Shown in pieces: positions 16,600 to 25,843 of a DNA stretch of 64,000 bases (the first letter of the stretch is position 1; each line of letters begins with the position of its first letter). The notes under the pieces are model-generated. The model did no database searches. It had not been told where the DNA came from and was given only the letters and a program-made list of their open reading frames with translations. The stretch is from contig MEPB01000097.1 of NCBI GenBank assembly GCA_001769385.1, positions 61,046-125,045 of the forward strand. The letters are read 5' to 3'. This DNA is from Bacteroidetes bacterium RIFCSPLOWO2_12_FULL_35_15 (GTDB lineage Bacteria; Bacteroidota; Bacteroidia; 2-12-FULL-35-15). The translations under genes and the position numbers were made by a program.

Positions 16600-17082
16600 T
16601 TCATTGGATTTCGCACCTATCCCTTTAGTACCGAAATGGTTTTAAAAAGTTTATTTAATTTCAAATTCGTTCTAATTGGGTAATCTTCTTCGAAATTCTT
16701 TTAATATCATAGATACATTGATCGTTATTTTTATGGCAGGAAGATGAAAAACTTTATTCAAGGATCAATATTAGTTCTTGCTATTTCTCCATTGCTTGAT
16801 GAATTCTTAGAAGTTTCACAAGACCGTTTAAGGTACTTATTAGAATACAATAATTTTATTGACCCATTTCAAATGAACAGCACAGTCAATTTTTGATGTC
16901 ACAATATACATTATCTAACAAAGTCAAAAATACACTGTCCAACTCATTTTAGCGCCCAACTTATAAACAAAACACTGGTTTGTGAACATTTTATGTATTA
17001 TTTCTTCCTAAAACTTGCTTGTTTACTGATGTTGTAATAATTTAGCTACATAAATATATGTCAAACCCTTAAAATCAAAAAA
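16600..17082. other. Intergenic region with only a doubtful 50-codon frame
   Basis: No RNA gene or convincing coding region was seen. One frame at 16744-16896 (+, ATG, 50 aa, MKNFIQGSILVLAISPLLDE...) has a hydrophobic start but no ribosome binding site I trust. The last 100 nt should hold the HU promoter, but no clear TAnnTTTG match was found. Confidence 0.4.
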
Positions 17083-17358
17083 ATGAACAAAGCAGAATTA
17101 GTTGACGCAATTGCAGCAGAATCAAAATTAACAAAAGCAGATTCTCAAAGAGCATTAGACGCATTTGTAAATGCTACAACAAAAGCACTTAAAAAAGGTG
17201 ACAGAGTTGCATTAGTAGGTTTTGGTTCTTTTTCTGTAGCTAAAAGAGCTGCAAGAATTGGCCGTAATCCTCAAACAGGAAAGGCATTAAAAATTGCAGC
17301 TAAAAAAGTAGCTAAATTTAAAGCTGGTGCTGACTTAGCAAAAACAGTTAACAAATAG
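17083..17358 (+). CDS. hup: HU-family DNA-binding protein
   Basis: Histone-like nucleoid protein, 91 aa, which bends and compacts DNA as a dimer. The entire HU signature is present: MNKAELVDAIAAESKLTKAD, VALVGFGSFSVAKRAARIGR, RNPQTGKALKIAAKKVAKFK. The Pro in the RNPQTG tip of the beta arm that inserts in DNA is conserved. Monocistronic with its own terminator. Confidence 0.95.
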   Translation: MNKAELVDAIAAESKLTKADSQRALDAFVNATTKALKKGDRVALVGFGSFSVAKRAARIGRNPQTGKALKIAAKKVAKFKAGADLAKTVNK

Positions 17359-17377
17359 TCGTCAACTGAACAAATTG

Positions 17378-17410
17378 AAAAAGGTTTCCAGAAACGGGAA
17401 CCTTTTTTAT
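17378..17410 (+). terminator. Intrinsic terminator after the HU gene
   Basis: An A-rich run leads into GGTTTCC, a 6-nt loop (AGAAAC), and GGGAACCTTTTTT. This is a stem of about 11 bp with one G-T wobble, followed by a T-run, 20 nt after the HU stop. Confidence 0.8.
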
Positions 17411-17556
17411 TTCCAAAAAATGAAGCAGAATTCACAATGTCTTGGTTCATCAAGTTTATAAAAGGAGACAACACTTAACAAAATCACATTTTTAAGCAGG
17501 CTTGGAGATTTTTTAAAGTCGAGCATGGAAAACTAAAGCAAAAGGATGAAATTATT

Positions 17557-18018
17557 TTATCCTAACAAATTATGCTTCATAGCATACATTATGATGCCCA
17601 CAGAATTTTTCGCTTTTGTTTTGTGTAATATCCGTCCTTTATGCCCATCAACGGTTCTAACACTAAGTAAAAGCTTTTCAGCAATTTCTCTATTGGTTAA
17701 TTCTTTACTTATATAACGAACAATTTCAATTTCCTTATCAGTTAAAGAAACTTCAGTAAAAATTGAATTAATCTTTTTATTGTCAACAAGACCTTTTACC
17801 ATTGCTCTTGATACACTGTCGTTGAAATAATATCCATTTTCAATAACTCCATAAATAGCATCAACAACTATTTCTATGTCTTGATTCTTTAAAAGAAAAC
17901 CATGCGCTCCTTTACTAATCAGGTGATGAATAAACCCCTCCTCATTATGCATGGTTAATATGATTATCTTAGGGGAGGGGGTAATTTTACCCCCTCTTAG
18001 GGGTAAAATTACCCCCAA
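17557..18018 (-). pseudogene. LuxR-type response regulator lacking its 5' half
   Basis: The C-terminal HTH of the NarL/LuxR class is intact (LTDKEIEIVRYISKELTNRE, RTVDGHKGRILHKTKAKN). Of the receiver domain only the last third remains (ILTMHNEEGFIHHLISKGAH, GFLLKNQDIE with the conserved Lys). The phosphoacceptor Asp and acidic pocket are gone. The nominal start Met and first dozen residues (MGVILPLRGGKITP) are encoded by the inverted repeat at 17977-18016, showing that the gene is broken there. If expressed it would be an unregulated DNA-binding fragment. Confidence 0.75.
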
Positions 18019-18038
18019 TGCAAAAAGGGTAATTTTAC
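17977..18038. repeat. Perfect 17-bp inverted repeat plus a third copy, likely insertion-element end
   Basis: GGGGGTAATTTTACCCC (17977-17993), a 6-nt spacer, then its exact reverse complement GGGGTAAAATTACCCCC (18000-18016). A third partial copy GGGTAATTTTAC is at 18027-18038. Multiple spaced copies of a short motif are typical of transposase-binding ends, especially of IS21-type elements, and this one interrupts a regulator gene. Assignment to a family is a guess. Confidence 0.6.
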
Positions 18039-18286
18039 TCTTGACCGCATGGATTTAATTCCTCAGTTTTGGCTCGTAATTATATTCAGAATTATAAGTA
18101 TTGAAATTTCGGGTGAGGGACGTGAATTTGAAATTTAAAAAACAAATACAAAAATAAGATTTGGTTTGAAGTGTGCATGAAATCAAAACTTTTTCCATTC
18201 AATAGGAAACTTTTATTTTCAAGCGAATTAAATAAAAAAATAGTGTAAAATAAATATTGAGAAGCAGTATTTAAATCATAAAAATA

Positions 18287-18940
18287 ATGAAGAAACAAAA
18301 TATTAACTTGTTAATAGTTGATGATCAGCAAATGATAAGATATGGTATTAGATGGATGCTGGAAAAAACTGAATCTCAATTTGAATTTACTATCCATGAA
18401 GTTGAAAATGCTGCGGAGGCAATAATTATGGTTGCTAACAATAGGTTTGATATTATTCTTATGGATTATTCTTTGCATAATATTGTAATAGGAGCAGATT
18501 GTGTAATAGAAATACTTTCAACAAAGCCACAAAGCAAAATATTGGCAATTTCAAATCATCGTGATTATATTTATTTGAAAAACATGATCGATGCAGGAGC
18601 GAAAGGTTATGTTTTAAAAAATATTTTATCGAGGGAATTAATTCAGGCAATTGAAAATATTCTAAGTGGTCAAGAATACTTCTCCTATGATGTTGCAATG
18701 AATTTTTTAAAACATCGAGAGTATAAAATAATTCAACCAGAACAATCTATAAAGCTTAAAAAGAGAGAACTAGAAATTTTAGAATTAATTGCAGAGGAAT
18801 ATACAAATGATGAAATTGCAGTAAAATTATTTCTCGCCAAAGCAACTATTAATGAATATCGCCAGAGTTTGCTATTTAAATTTGAAGCAAAAAACACTGC
18901 CGGGCTGATAAGAAAAGCCTCAAAACTCAAGATGATCTGA
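18287..18940 (+). CDS. NarL/LuxR-family two-component response regulator
   Basis: 217 aa, intact. The receiver domain has acidic pocket D12/D13, phosphoacceptor D60 (ILMDYSLHN) and K111 (GYVLKN). The C-terminal LuxR-type HTH is about residues 152-217 (LKKRELEILELIAEEYTND, LAKATINEYRQSLLFKF). No histidine kinase is encoded nearby, so it is an orphan in this window. It lies 720 nt upstream of the 22-kb toxin-like operon on the same strand and is a plausible regulator of it or of the secretion operon; inference only. Confidence 0.9.
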   Translation: MKKQNINLLIVDDQQMIRYGIRWMLEKTESQFEFTIHEVENAAEAIIMVANNRFDIILMDYSLHNIVIGADCVIEILSTKPQSKILAISNHRDYIYLKNMIDAGAKGYVLKNILSRELIQAIENILSGQEYFSYDVAMNFLKHREYKIIQPEQSIKLKKRELEILELIAEEYTNDEIAVKLFLAKATINEYRQSLLFKFEAKNTAGLIRKASKLKMI

Positions 18941-19661
18941 ATTGTATCACCCTTGTTTACATGTGAAAGAATGAAGGCCCTATTTTTATCGGAGTGATTT
19001 TAATAATTTCTTTTTTTTCTGCTTGGGCTGAAAATAAGAGATGCATTAAATTTATAGCATAGGCACTTAAACAACCCTGAAAATCTTTGCGGCAAACGTA
19101 TTGGTTCTTATTTTATTATTTAATTTACGAGTAAATCGAACATTGCCCCCTTATAATTTCTCCTTTTGTATCTATAGTGTAAAAATTTTTGAGTTCAAAA
19201 TTAATATAAAAACCGTTTTTTCTATTTAAATACTCTCTATTTTTCAATTTTAATTGCTTTGTGTTTTTTTATGTTGTTTTTGGAAAAATATTGTTCGTGT
19301 TTTAGTAAAAAAAGTTATAAACAAAAAATATAAAGATTAAATGTAACTGCTTGAAAATCAAATAAAAAAAAGAAACATGACGAAAATCATTTATTTGAAG
19401 TGTCTGCAGATTGAAGAGGTAATCAATAATGACAGAGCATATTTCAGGTGACATGAAAGTGTTTGCCATACTTTAATATGGTGAAAGTGCCCTATTAAAG
19501 CGGGGTGAAATTTTCAAATTGATTATTAATCTTTGACGATATCAAATCTGAGTTCACAAAAAAAATAGTGGCGATTCAAAAGACAAAAACAGGATCAAAA
19601 ATGTAATTATCAAACCTTTAAAATATATTTTGTATTTCCCATTAGAGAATATTAAATACCT
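18941..19661. other. 720-nt intergenic region ahead of the 22-kb operon
   Basis: No convincing gene. AT-rich with T-runs, and a 24-codon frame at 19377-19451 (MTKIIYLKCLQIEEVINNDR...) of doubtful meaning. A small dyad CCATA-N6-TATGG lies near 19470. The length suggests a regulatory leader for the downstream operon, but I see no exact TAnnTTTG box near 19662. Confidence 0.4.
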
Positions 19662-20408
19662 ATGAAAAAAATCAAATTAATTATTTCGCTTTGCATTGCA
19701 TCTAACTTTATTTTTATTTCAAAAATAATTTCGCAAAACTTTAATTATTCATTAACAAAGGATTCTTCATCTTATAATGAATTAATTAATCCTCTGATGG
19801 TAAGTGCGAACGAAAATTATCAGAATAAAAATTTTATTATTCATTTGCCATTTCATTATAATTTTTGCGGTAGTGTTTGTGATTCATTAAGAATTGAAAG
19901 CAATGGTTTTATCGTATTTGATAAATCAAAAGGACTTAGCTCAATAGCATTTAATAACTTTAATAGTAAAAAAGACAGCTTTGGAAATTTTGTTTCCACC
20001 ATAGCATACATAACAGAAGGTGCATCAGGTAACAGGATTTTAAAAATCCAAATAAAAAATATTGCTCAGGCCATCTATAATGCTACAGATTATTTAAATT
20101 ACCAGGTGTGGCTTTATGAGAATGAAAACAAAATAGCTTATCACATTGGACCAAACTACCTATCTACAGTTCCCGAACCTATATTTCCTCCCGAAATACC
20201 CGAAGAAGAAAGAATACGAATGGAAGTTCAGAATCCGGTTTTATTAGGACTAATAAACAGGAATATGGATACAACCAATAAAGCATATTTAATAAAAGGT
20301 AAGCCGTCAACACCTTCAGGATTATTAATTACTGGTGAAACAGAATTGGGATATTTAAATAATATACCTAAAAGCGGAACAATATATACATTGACACCTA
20401 CATTTTAA
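19662..20408 (+). CDS. Secreted protein of unknown function, first gene of the 22-kb operon
   Basis: 248 aa with a signal peptide (MKKIKLIISLCIASNFIFISKIISQ). The mature part is beta-rich with two close cysteines (FCGSVCDSLRIESNGFIVFD), a pattern that recalls jelly-roll or nidogen-like surface modules where a start and an edge strand are followed by a YQVWLYENENKIAYHIG strand. No T9SS sorting tail. 12 nt upstream of the large repeat protein, so translated with it. Confidence 0.55.
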   Translation: MKKIKLIISLCIASNFIFISKIISQNFNYSLTKDSSSYNELINPLMVSANENYQNKNFIIHLPFHYNFCGSVCDSLRIESNGFIVFDKSKGLSSIAFNNFNSKKDSFGNFVSTIAYITEGASGNRILKIQIKNIAQAIYNATDYLNYQVWLYENENKIAYHIGPNYLSTVPEPIFPPEIPEEERIRMEVQNPVLLGLINRNMDTTNKAYLIKGKPSTPSGLLITGETELGYLNNIPKSGTIYTLTPTF

Positions 20409-20420
20409 TAATCATTTTTT

Positions 20421-23400
20421 ATGTGGAAAAAAACTAAGAAGAATTTACACATTGCATTGTTATTCATTATTACATTTTTAATGAGTACAACAACCTATGC
20501 AACAAAACGCTATTGGGTAGGCACTGGGACAAATACCAACTGGAACACAACAGCAAACTGGGCAGCAACATCCGGAGGAACAAACGGGTCATCGGTTCCT
20601 GTAAGTACCGATTCTGTTTATTTTGATGGAGGAAACGATACAACAAGTACCGGTAAGGGGCAGTGTAGTATTAATGCAATCGTAAGTATAAAAAGGTTTG
20701 AAATTACATCAGGATATACGGATACAGTTAAGCAAAATTCAAATACGATAACAGTAGGAACAAATGGAATGATATTAAGTGGTGGAGTATTTTGGGGAGG
20801 AACGGCAAACATAACTGATCAGGGTGTATTTGCTTTAACAGGTTGTAATTTTCAAAGTACTTCTGCAACATTACAAATATATGGAGATTATACTTTTTCA
20901 AGCGGCACGTTTTTGCACAACAACGGGCAAGTTAAATTTACATATACTAAAACTATTACTGGAAATACTACTTTTTATGATGTCAATTTTTTTCCTGCGA
21001 ATTCAGCAAGTAGTTACACCATTTCAAGTTCAACAGTTTTAACATCCGAGCATTTATTACTCATTTCCGGTGGAGCTCTTGTATATTTAACAGGTGGTAC
21101 TATTGATGTTAAAGGAGACATTACAGATTCCAACATTTATTCAAATGGAGGTGGAAACACAAACATTACAATCAACGGTTCTGGGGAGCAGACATTTAAT
21201 GGATCATCATCTAATTATGGATATGGATGGTTGCCAAATATTATTATCAACAAGCCAAGTGGCACGCTTTATTTAAAAGGATATATTTCTGTATATGGTA
21301 ACTGGACATATACACAAGGAACTGTTGATGCAAGCACTTACTCATCCACGGTAGCTTTTATTCCGAATAGCAAAACCATTACAGGAACTCAGAATTTATT
21401 CAATGTTTGTTTTGCCGCACTTGGTTCAGTATCTTTTTATGTTACATTGGCAAGTGGAGACACGCTTACGGTAGAAGGTACAATAAGCTATACAGGAAGC
21501 GGTACGACAGCAATTAATGGTGGCATCAAAGCCAAAGGAGATATAAATTTGTCAGGTTCAGTTACAGGAATGCAATATACTGGTACAGGAAGTATTACTC
21601 TTTGTGGAACTGGAAATCAAACCATTACAGGAAGAAGTACCTATAATCAGGGATGCATGAAGAATATTATTATTAATAAACCGAGTGGCTTCTTGTTTTT
21701 AAATGGGTTGGTTTCAGTATATGGTTATTGGAATTATATTCAGGGTGATATTGATGATACAACATATAATGGAGAATTGGCCTTTATATATACCGGTTCA
21801 ATTCAGGGTAGCCATACTTTAAATAAGGTAACTTTCTGGGGATATGCTATTACAATAGCCGGTGGTACAGTTTTGACTGTTCCCGGAACTCTTAGTATTA
21901 TTGGTACTTCAGCCGTTACAATAAACACAGGTACTATCAATGCTACTGGTGACATTATCCTAACCAACACCTCTAGCACAGGGGGAGGTACCGCTAACAT
22001 CAACATTAACGGTAACGGCAATCAAATTCTCACAGGCAGCAGTTCAATAAATATCGGAAAATTATGCAATGTGACAATTAATAAACCTTCCGGAACATTA
22101 ATTTTAAAGAACTTTGTAAATGTGACAGGGAATTGGACCTATATACAAGGAACCATTGATGCATTAACTTATAATTCTACTGTTGTTTTTCCTAATAATA
22201 CGAATAGAAGTATTTCAGGAAAACACTCACTATACAATGTCACATTTTATGGTAATAATACATCCACTAATTCCATTCCATCAACAGACACTTTAACTGT
22301 AGAAGGAGAATTGAAAACAGAAGGAGGTTTTGCTATTTCAATAAATACAGGAGTAATAAATGCAAAAGGGAATATTACAATTACAAATTCATCAATCTCT
22401 GGCGGTGGCTCTGGAACCATTGATATTTGTGGAGCAGGCAATCAAACATTGACGGGGTCTGGACTAACAGGTTATGGTCGGTTGTGTAACGTGAAAATTA
22501 GTAAAACTTCCGGCACATTGACCTTAGCAGATATAATTTCTATTGCAGGTTCATGGCAATATAATACAGGAACTGTATCGGCTGGCAATTCAACTGTTGT
22601 TTTTCCTTCAGGTTCAAGTGTATCTTGTCAGGGATTAAGTTCAACAATGGATTTTAATAATGTAACAATTTACAGTGGAACTGTTACTTTGAATGGGTCA
22701 TTATCAGTTTTAGGTAACTCAACAATAAATACAAGTACCACATTAAATGGCAATAGCAAATCAATTTATGTGGGTGGCAATTGGAGTAATTCTGGAACAT
22801 TCACTTCCACCAATACAATCGTAACATTAAACGGTGCAACACAATCAATTACAAAAGCTGGTGGGGAAACATTTAATAATTTGACAATCTCCGGAACAGG
22901 AACAAAAACAGCAGCAAACAATTTAACTGTGAATGGCGCTTTAACCATCGACAATGTTGCTACCTTGGATATGCAAACGTATCAATTATTAGGTAGCTCC
23001 ATTACATCAAGTGGAACAGGAACGCTAAAAACAGCATCAACCAATTCAGCAGCTATCCCTACTGGTAAAACATGGACACCTACAGTTGAATACGCAGGCA
23101 CATCAGCTGCAAGTACGATACAAACAGGAACCTATAATAATTTAGTCATATCAGGTTCAAGAGGAACATCCTCGATAACATTTCCAAGTGCTACTGTTAG
23201 CATTTCCGGAGCATTAACAAATTCAGCGACATTCACATCAGGCGATTTTATTACCAATGGAAATACAATCGATTACAACGGAACAGTACCCCAAACTATC
23301 GCACCATTTAATTATAAGAACCTAACCATTTCCGGTGCACGAACTTCCAATAATGTCACCTTGTCTAATACAGGAACAATTGGAATTTCCGGAACACTTA

Positions 23401-24692
23401 CCTATTCTCCAACTTACTCAACAGGGTCGTTGATTAACACAGGCAGCACCATAGATTATAATGGAACAGGGGCACAAACCGTGCTCGCATTGAATTATAA
23501 TAATTTAACGATTTCAGGAGCTCATACTTCAAACAATGTAACATTGTCAAACACGGGAACTTTAGGTATTTCAGGAGTTTTTACCAATTCAGCAACTTTT
23601 ACAACAGGAGGTATTATCGCAACAGGCATCTCTGTTGGCTTGGATGGAAGCAGCAATCAACATCTTTCATCAGGTATTTTTTCAGGAATAAAAAATTTAA
23701 CAATAAACAAGTCCTCCGGTTTTGTAGTGCTGGATACCATCGTGACAATAGATAGCACCCTGAACTTAACGAAAGGTCGAATAATCAGCAGCAGTTCAAA
23801 TATATTAGTATTAAATAATGGAGCGACCGTAATAGGAGGAAGTGGCAACAGTTACATTTCTGGGCCGATTAAAAAGATCGGCAATTCAGCATTTACATTT
23901 CCAATAGGAGACACCTTGTTGCCTGATTCCAGTGCCTATCATCCATTAACTATAACCGCACCAAGCACAGCAACGGATGCCTATACAGCACAATATACTG
24001 CTGCAAATCAAACATTCGGTGATTCCTTGCAAGTAGATAGTTTGGAAAGCATAAGTGCTTGTGAATATTTTGATTTGACACGCAATGCTGGAACTTCAGT
24101 TGTTATACCTACCATAAGTTGGAATACGAATAGTTGTAATGTTGAAACATATGACAATTTACGAGTAGCATATTGGGATTCAGGAAATACCCAATGGGAA
24201 ACACTAGGTGCTGGAACTACTACAGTAAATGATCTTAGAGGCACTGTGTCCGGCTCATTTGGAATTAGCGCTTCTCAAATTCATTTTGTGATTGGTAGGA
24301 CTAGATCTAATTCTAGTTGTGCAATAGTAAAAAGAGAATTAGATGGCGGTTACCATATAGTATATGATGGAAATTTAAGTTTTAAATACGATGAAGAATA
24401 TAATGATTTAGATGGAAAGCTGAAATTCAATATCTATAATTCACATAATACTATCGTTGCTTCAAATTCTACCATGTTACCAACTTCAGCACAGCCCCTT
24501 GTTTCTTATGGTGATAACAGAATTAAATTAAATATTGCCAGTTGTACATTTACTCCAACAGGAAACCTTGGAAGTGGGTTTTATATTTTAGAAGTTATAA
24601 ATGAAAAAAATGAAAAATGGTATTTACGATTTAAGCATGTTCTTTCCATTTCCGGACTGTGTGCAATGGAAGCAACTTATTGGGAAAGATAA
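20421..24692 (+). CDS. Large beta-strand-repeat surface protein (adhesin-like)
   Basis: 1423 aa with a signal peptide to about residue 28 followed by RYWVGTGTNTNWNTTANWAA, a start typical of Bacteroidota surface repeat proteins. The body consists of beta-helix-type repeats: a unit of about 120-140 aa recurs four times (INKPSGTLYLKGYISVYGNW, then TLTVEG, then GNQT-TG), and the second half has shorter GTLGISG/NLTISGAHTSNNVTLS repeats of about 45 aa. The C-terminal 130 residues (CAIVKRELDGGYHIVYDGNL) are a separate non-repeat domain, not a standard T9SS type A or B tail. Probably an exported fibre or adhesin. Function is inferred from architecture. Confidence 0.7.
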   Translation: MWKKTKKNLHIALLFIITFLMSTTTYATKRYWVGTGTNTNWNTTANWAATSGGTNGSSVPVSTDSVYFDGGNDTTSTGKGQCSINAIVSIKRFEITSGYTDTVKQNSNTITVGTNGMILSGGVFWGGTANITDQGVFALTGCNFQSTSATLQIYGDYTFSSGTFLHNNGQVKFTYTKTITGNTTFYDVNFFPANSASSYTISSSTVLTSEHLLLISGGALVYLTGGTIDVKGDITDSNIYSNGGGNTNITINGSGEQTFNGSSSNYGYGWLPNIIINKPSGTLYLKGYISVYGNWTYTQGTVDASTYSSTVAFIPNSKTITGTQNLFNVCFAALGSVSFYVTLASGDTLTVEGTISYTGSGTTAINGGIKAKGDINLSGSVTGMQYTGTGSITLCGTGNQTITGRSTYNQGCMKNIIINKPSGFLFLNGLVSVYGYWNYIQGDIDDTTYNGELAFIYTGSIQGSHTLNKVTFWGYAITIAGGTVLTVPGTLSIIGTSAVTINTGTINATGDIILTNTSSTGGGTANININGNGNQILTGSSSINIGKLCNVTINKPSGTLILKNFVNVTGNWTYIQGTIDALTYNSTVVFPNNTNRSISGKHSLYNVTFYGNNTSTNSIPSTDTLTVEGELKTEGGFAISINTGVINAKGNITITNSSISGGGSGTIDICGAGNQTLTGSGLTGYGRLCNVKISKTSGTLTLADIISIAGSWQYNTGTVSAGNSTVVFPSGSSVSCQGLSSTMDFNNVTIYSGTVTLNGSLSVLGNSTINTSTTLNGNSKSIYVGGNWSNSGTFTSTNTIVTLNGATQSITKAGGETFNNLTISGTGTKTAANNLTVNGALTIDNVATLDMQTYQLLGSSITSSGTGTLKTASTNSAAIPTGKTWTPTVEYAGTSAASTIQTGTYNNLVISGSRGTSSITFPSATVSISGALTNSATFTSGDFITNGNTIDYNGTVPQTIAPFNYKNLTISGARTSNNVTLSNTGTIGISGTLTYSPTYSTGSLINTGSTIDYNGTGAQTVLALNYNNLTISGAHTSNNVTLSNTGTLGISGVFTNSATFTTGGIIATGISVGLDGSSNQHLSSGIFSGIKNLTINKSSGFVVLDTIVTIDSTLNLTKGRIISSSSNILVLNNGATVIGGSGNSYISGPIKKIGNSAFTFPIGDTLLPDSSAYHPLTITAPSTATDAYTAQYTAANQTFGDSLQVDSLESISACEYFDLTRNAGTSVVIPTISWNTNSCNVETYDNLRVAYWDSGNTQWETLGAGTTTVNDLRGTVSGSFGISASQIHFVIGRTRSNSSCAIVKRELDGGYHIVYDGNLSFKYDEEYNDLDGKLKFNIYNSHNTIVASNSTMLPTSAQPLVSYGDNRIKLNIASCTFTPTGNLGSGFYILEVINEKNEKWYLRFKHVLSISGLCAMEATYWER

Positions 24693-24703
24693 ATAAATAA
24701 AAT

Positions 24704-25231
24704 ATGAAAAAAAACAATTATATACTATTATTTCTGCTTGTAATCATTATCTCATTATTAGGTTACATTGCTCTTTCACATAATAAGAAATCAACTGTTG
24801 CTTATGTTGAAATGGAAACTCTTTACAATGATTTTGTAATGAAAAAAGAGTTGGAATCAAAACTTACCAATGTGCAGCAAATGAGAAAACATATTTTGGA
24901 TAGTATCAAAATAGAAGCGAATTCTTTGTCTTTGGCAGTAAAATCAGAAAAGGATTTGGAGGGCTTACGGAAATTTGAAATCAAGAAACAAGAATATTTA
25001 ATGAAGCAGAAAAGTTTTGAAGAAGACAATCAATTGTTAACTCAAAATTATGATGGTCAAATTTGGAAACAGATCAATCAATATGTAAAAGATTATGGAA
25101 AAGGAAAAGAATATGAATTAATTATTGGTTCGGCAGGTAATGGCTCTGTAATGTATTCGCTGGATAAATTAAATATTACAAAAGAAGTTTTAGAATATAT
25201 TAATTCAAGCTATAGAGGTGAAAAGAAATAA
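24704..25231 (+). CDS. OmpH/Skp-family periplasmic chaperone
   Basis: 175 aa with an N-terminal hydrophobic anchor (about 7-26), then the OmpH plan: VAYVEMETLYNDFVMKKELE, a long coiled coil (about 55-115) and a return strand near LIIGSAGNGSVMYSLDKLNI. Skp proteins hold unfolded outer-membrane or secreted proteins in the periplasm. Placed between an 1423-aa and a 2149-aa exported protein with an 11-nt gap upstream and a 14-nt overlap downstream, it looks like a dedicated chaperone for them rather than the housekeeping copy. Confidence 0.85.
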   Translation: MKKNNYILLFLLVIIISLLGYIALSHNKKSTVAYVEMETLYNDFVMKKELESKLTNVQQMRKHILDSIKIEANSLSLAVKSEKDLEGLRKFEIKKQEYLMKQKSFEEDNQLLTQNYDGQIWKQINQYVKDYGKGKEYELIIGSAGNGSVMYSLDKLNITKEVLEYINSSYRGEKK

Positions 25232-25838
25232 AATTCAATTTTTTTTAGTCGTTATTTTTTTTGCTACTGTTCACTCTTCTTGTAGCAAAAAAAAAGGAAT
25301 AAACACTGTAGCTGAATACATTTCAGTTGTTCAAAATCCTGAAAATGGATTGAGTACTTCAAAAAAGATTGAAGACTTTGAATTTTCGGTTTTATACAAA
25401 CCCTTGGATTATATAATTGCATTAGAAAATAAAGATAACAAGGTATCTAAAGATAGTATCAATAAAAGGAAACAACAGTTAGAAGGTTATCAGTATTATA
25501 CATTTAGATTAAAATCATCAAAAGACAATGAATTTTTTCGGACAGGAATGAATTCTGAAAATGAATACTATGAGCGATTAGAATATTTTGTTACCAATGC
25601 ACAAGACGATATTTATTTAATTGATGGAACAGATACTTTAACTTGTGAATTATATCATTTCGAAAGGAATTATGGAATTTCTCCTTATAGCAATATCGTT
25701 TTGGCGTTTAAACAAAAAAATGAAACAGAGGTAAAAGGCAAAACATTTATCTATGATGATAAAATTTTAGGAGTAGGAAAAATAGCATTAAAAATAAATG
25801 CAAAAGATATCATTGATTTACCCAAATTGGAAATATAA
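25218..25838 (+). CDS. Probable lipoprotein of the RHS operon
   Basis: 206 aa, GTG start overlapping the chaperone gene by 14 nt. The leader MKRNKIQFFLVVIFFATVHS is followed by SCSKKKG, a lipobox-like site at C22. Mature region is beta-rich (YQYYTFRLKSS, DDIYLIDGTDTLTCELYHFE) and ends without a tail. Its family is unknown to me. Position suggests an outer-membrane accessory for the following SpvB/TcB-like protein. Confidence 0.6.
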   Translation: MKRNKIQFFLVVIFFATVHSSCSKKKGINTVAEYISVVQNPENGLSTSKKIEDFEFSVLYKPLDYIIALENKDNKVSKDSINKRKQQLEGYQYYTFRLKSSKDNEFFRTGMNSENEYYERLEYFVTNAQDDIYLIDGTDTLTCELYHFERNYGISPYSNIVLAFKQKNETEVKGKTFIYDDKILGVGKIALKINAKDIIDLPKLEI

Positions 25839-25843
25839 TTAGT

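Noticed and set aside
16744..16896. 50-codon frame in the gap before the HU gene
   Set aside because: No ribosome binding site or family resemblance; mentioned only as a possibility in the gap entry.
17983..18018. Translation start of the truncated response regulator as a real N-terminus
   Set aside because: Those codons come from the inverted repeat, not from receiver-domain sequence.
18092..18298. Leftward 68-codon frame before the intact response regulator
   Set aside because: Phe/Leu/Tyr-rich antisense translation of AT-rich promoter DNA; overlaps the start of the regulator gene.
20618..24244. Leftward frames of 60-78 codons inside the repeat surface protein and neighbouring giants
   Set aside because: Antisense shadows of repetitive coding DNA without start signals or family resemblance.
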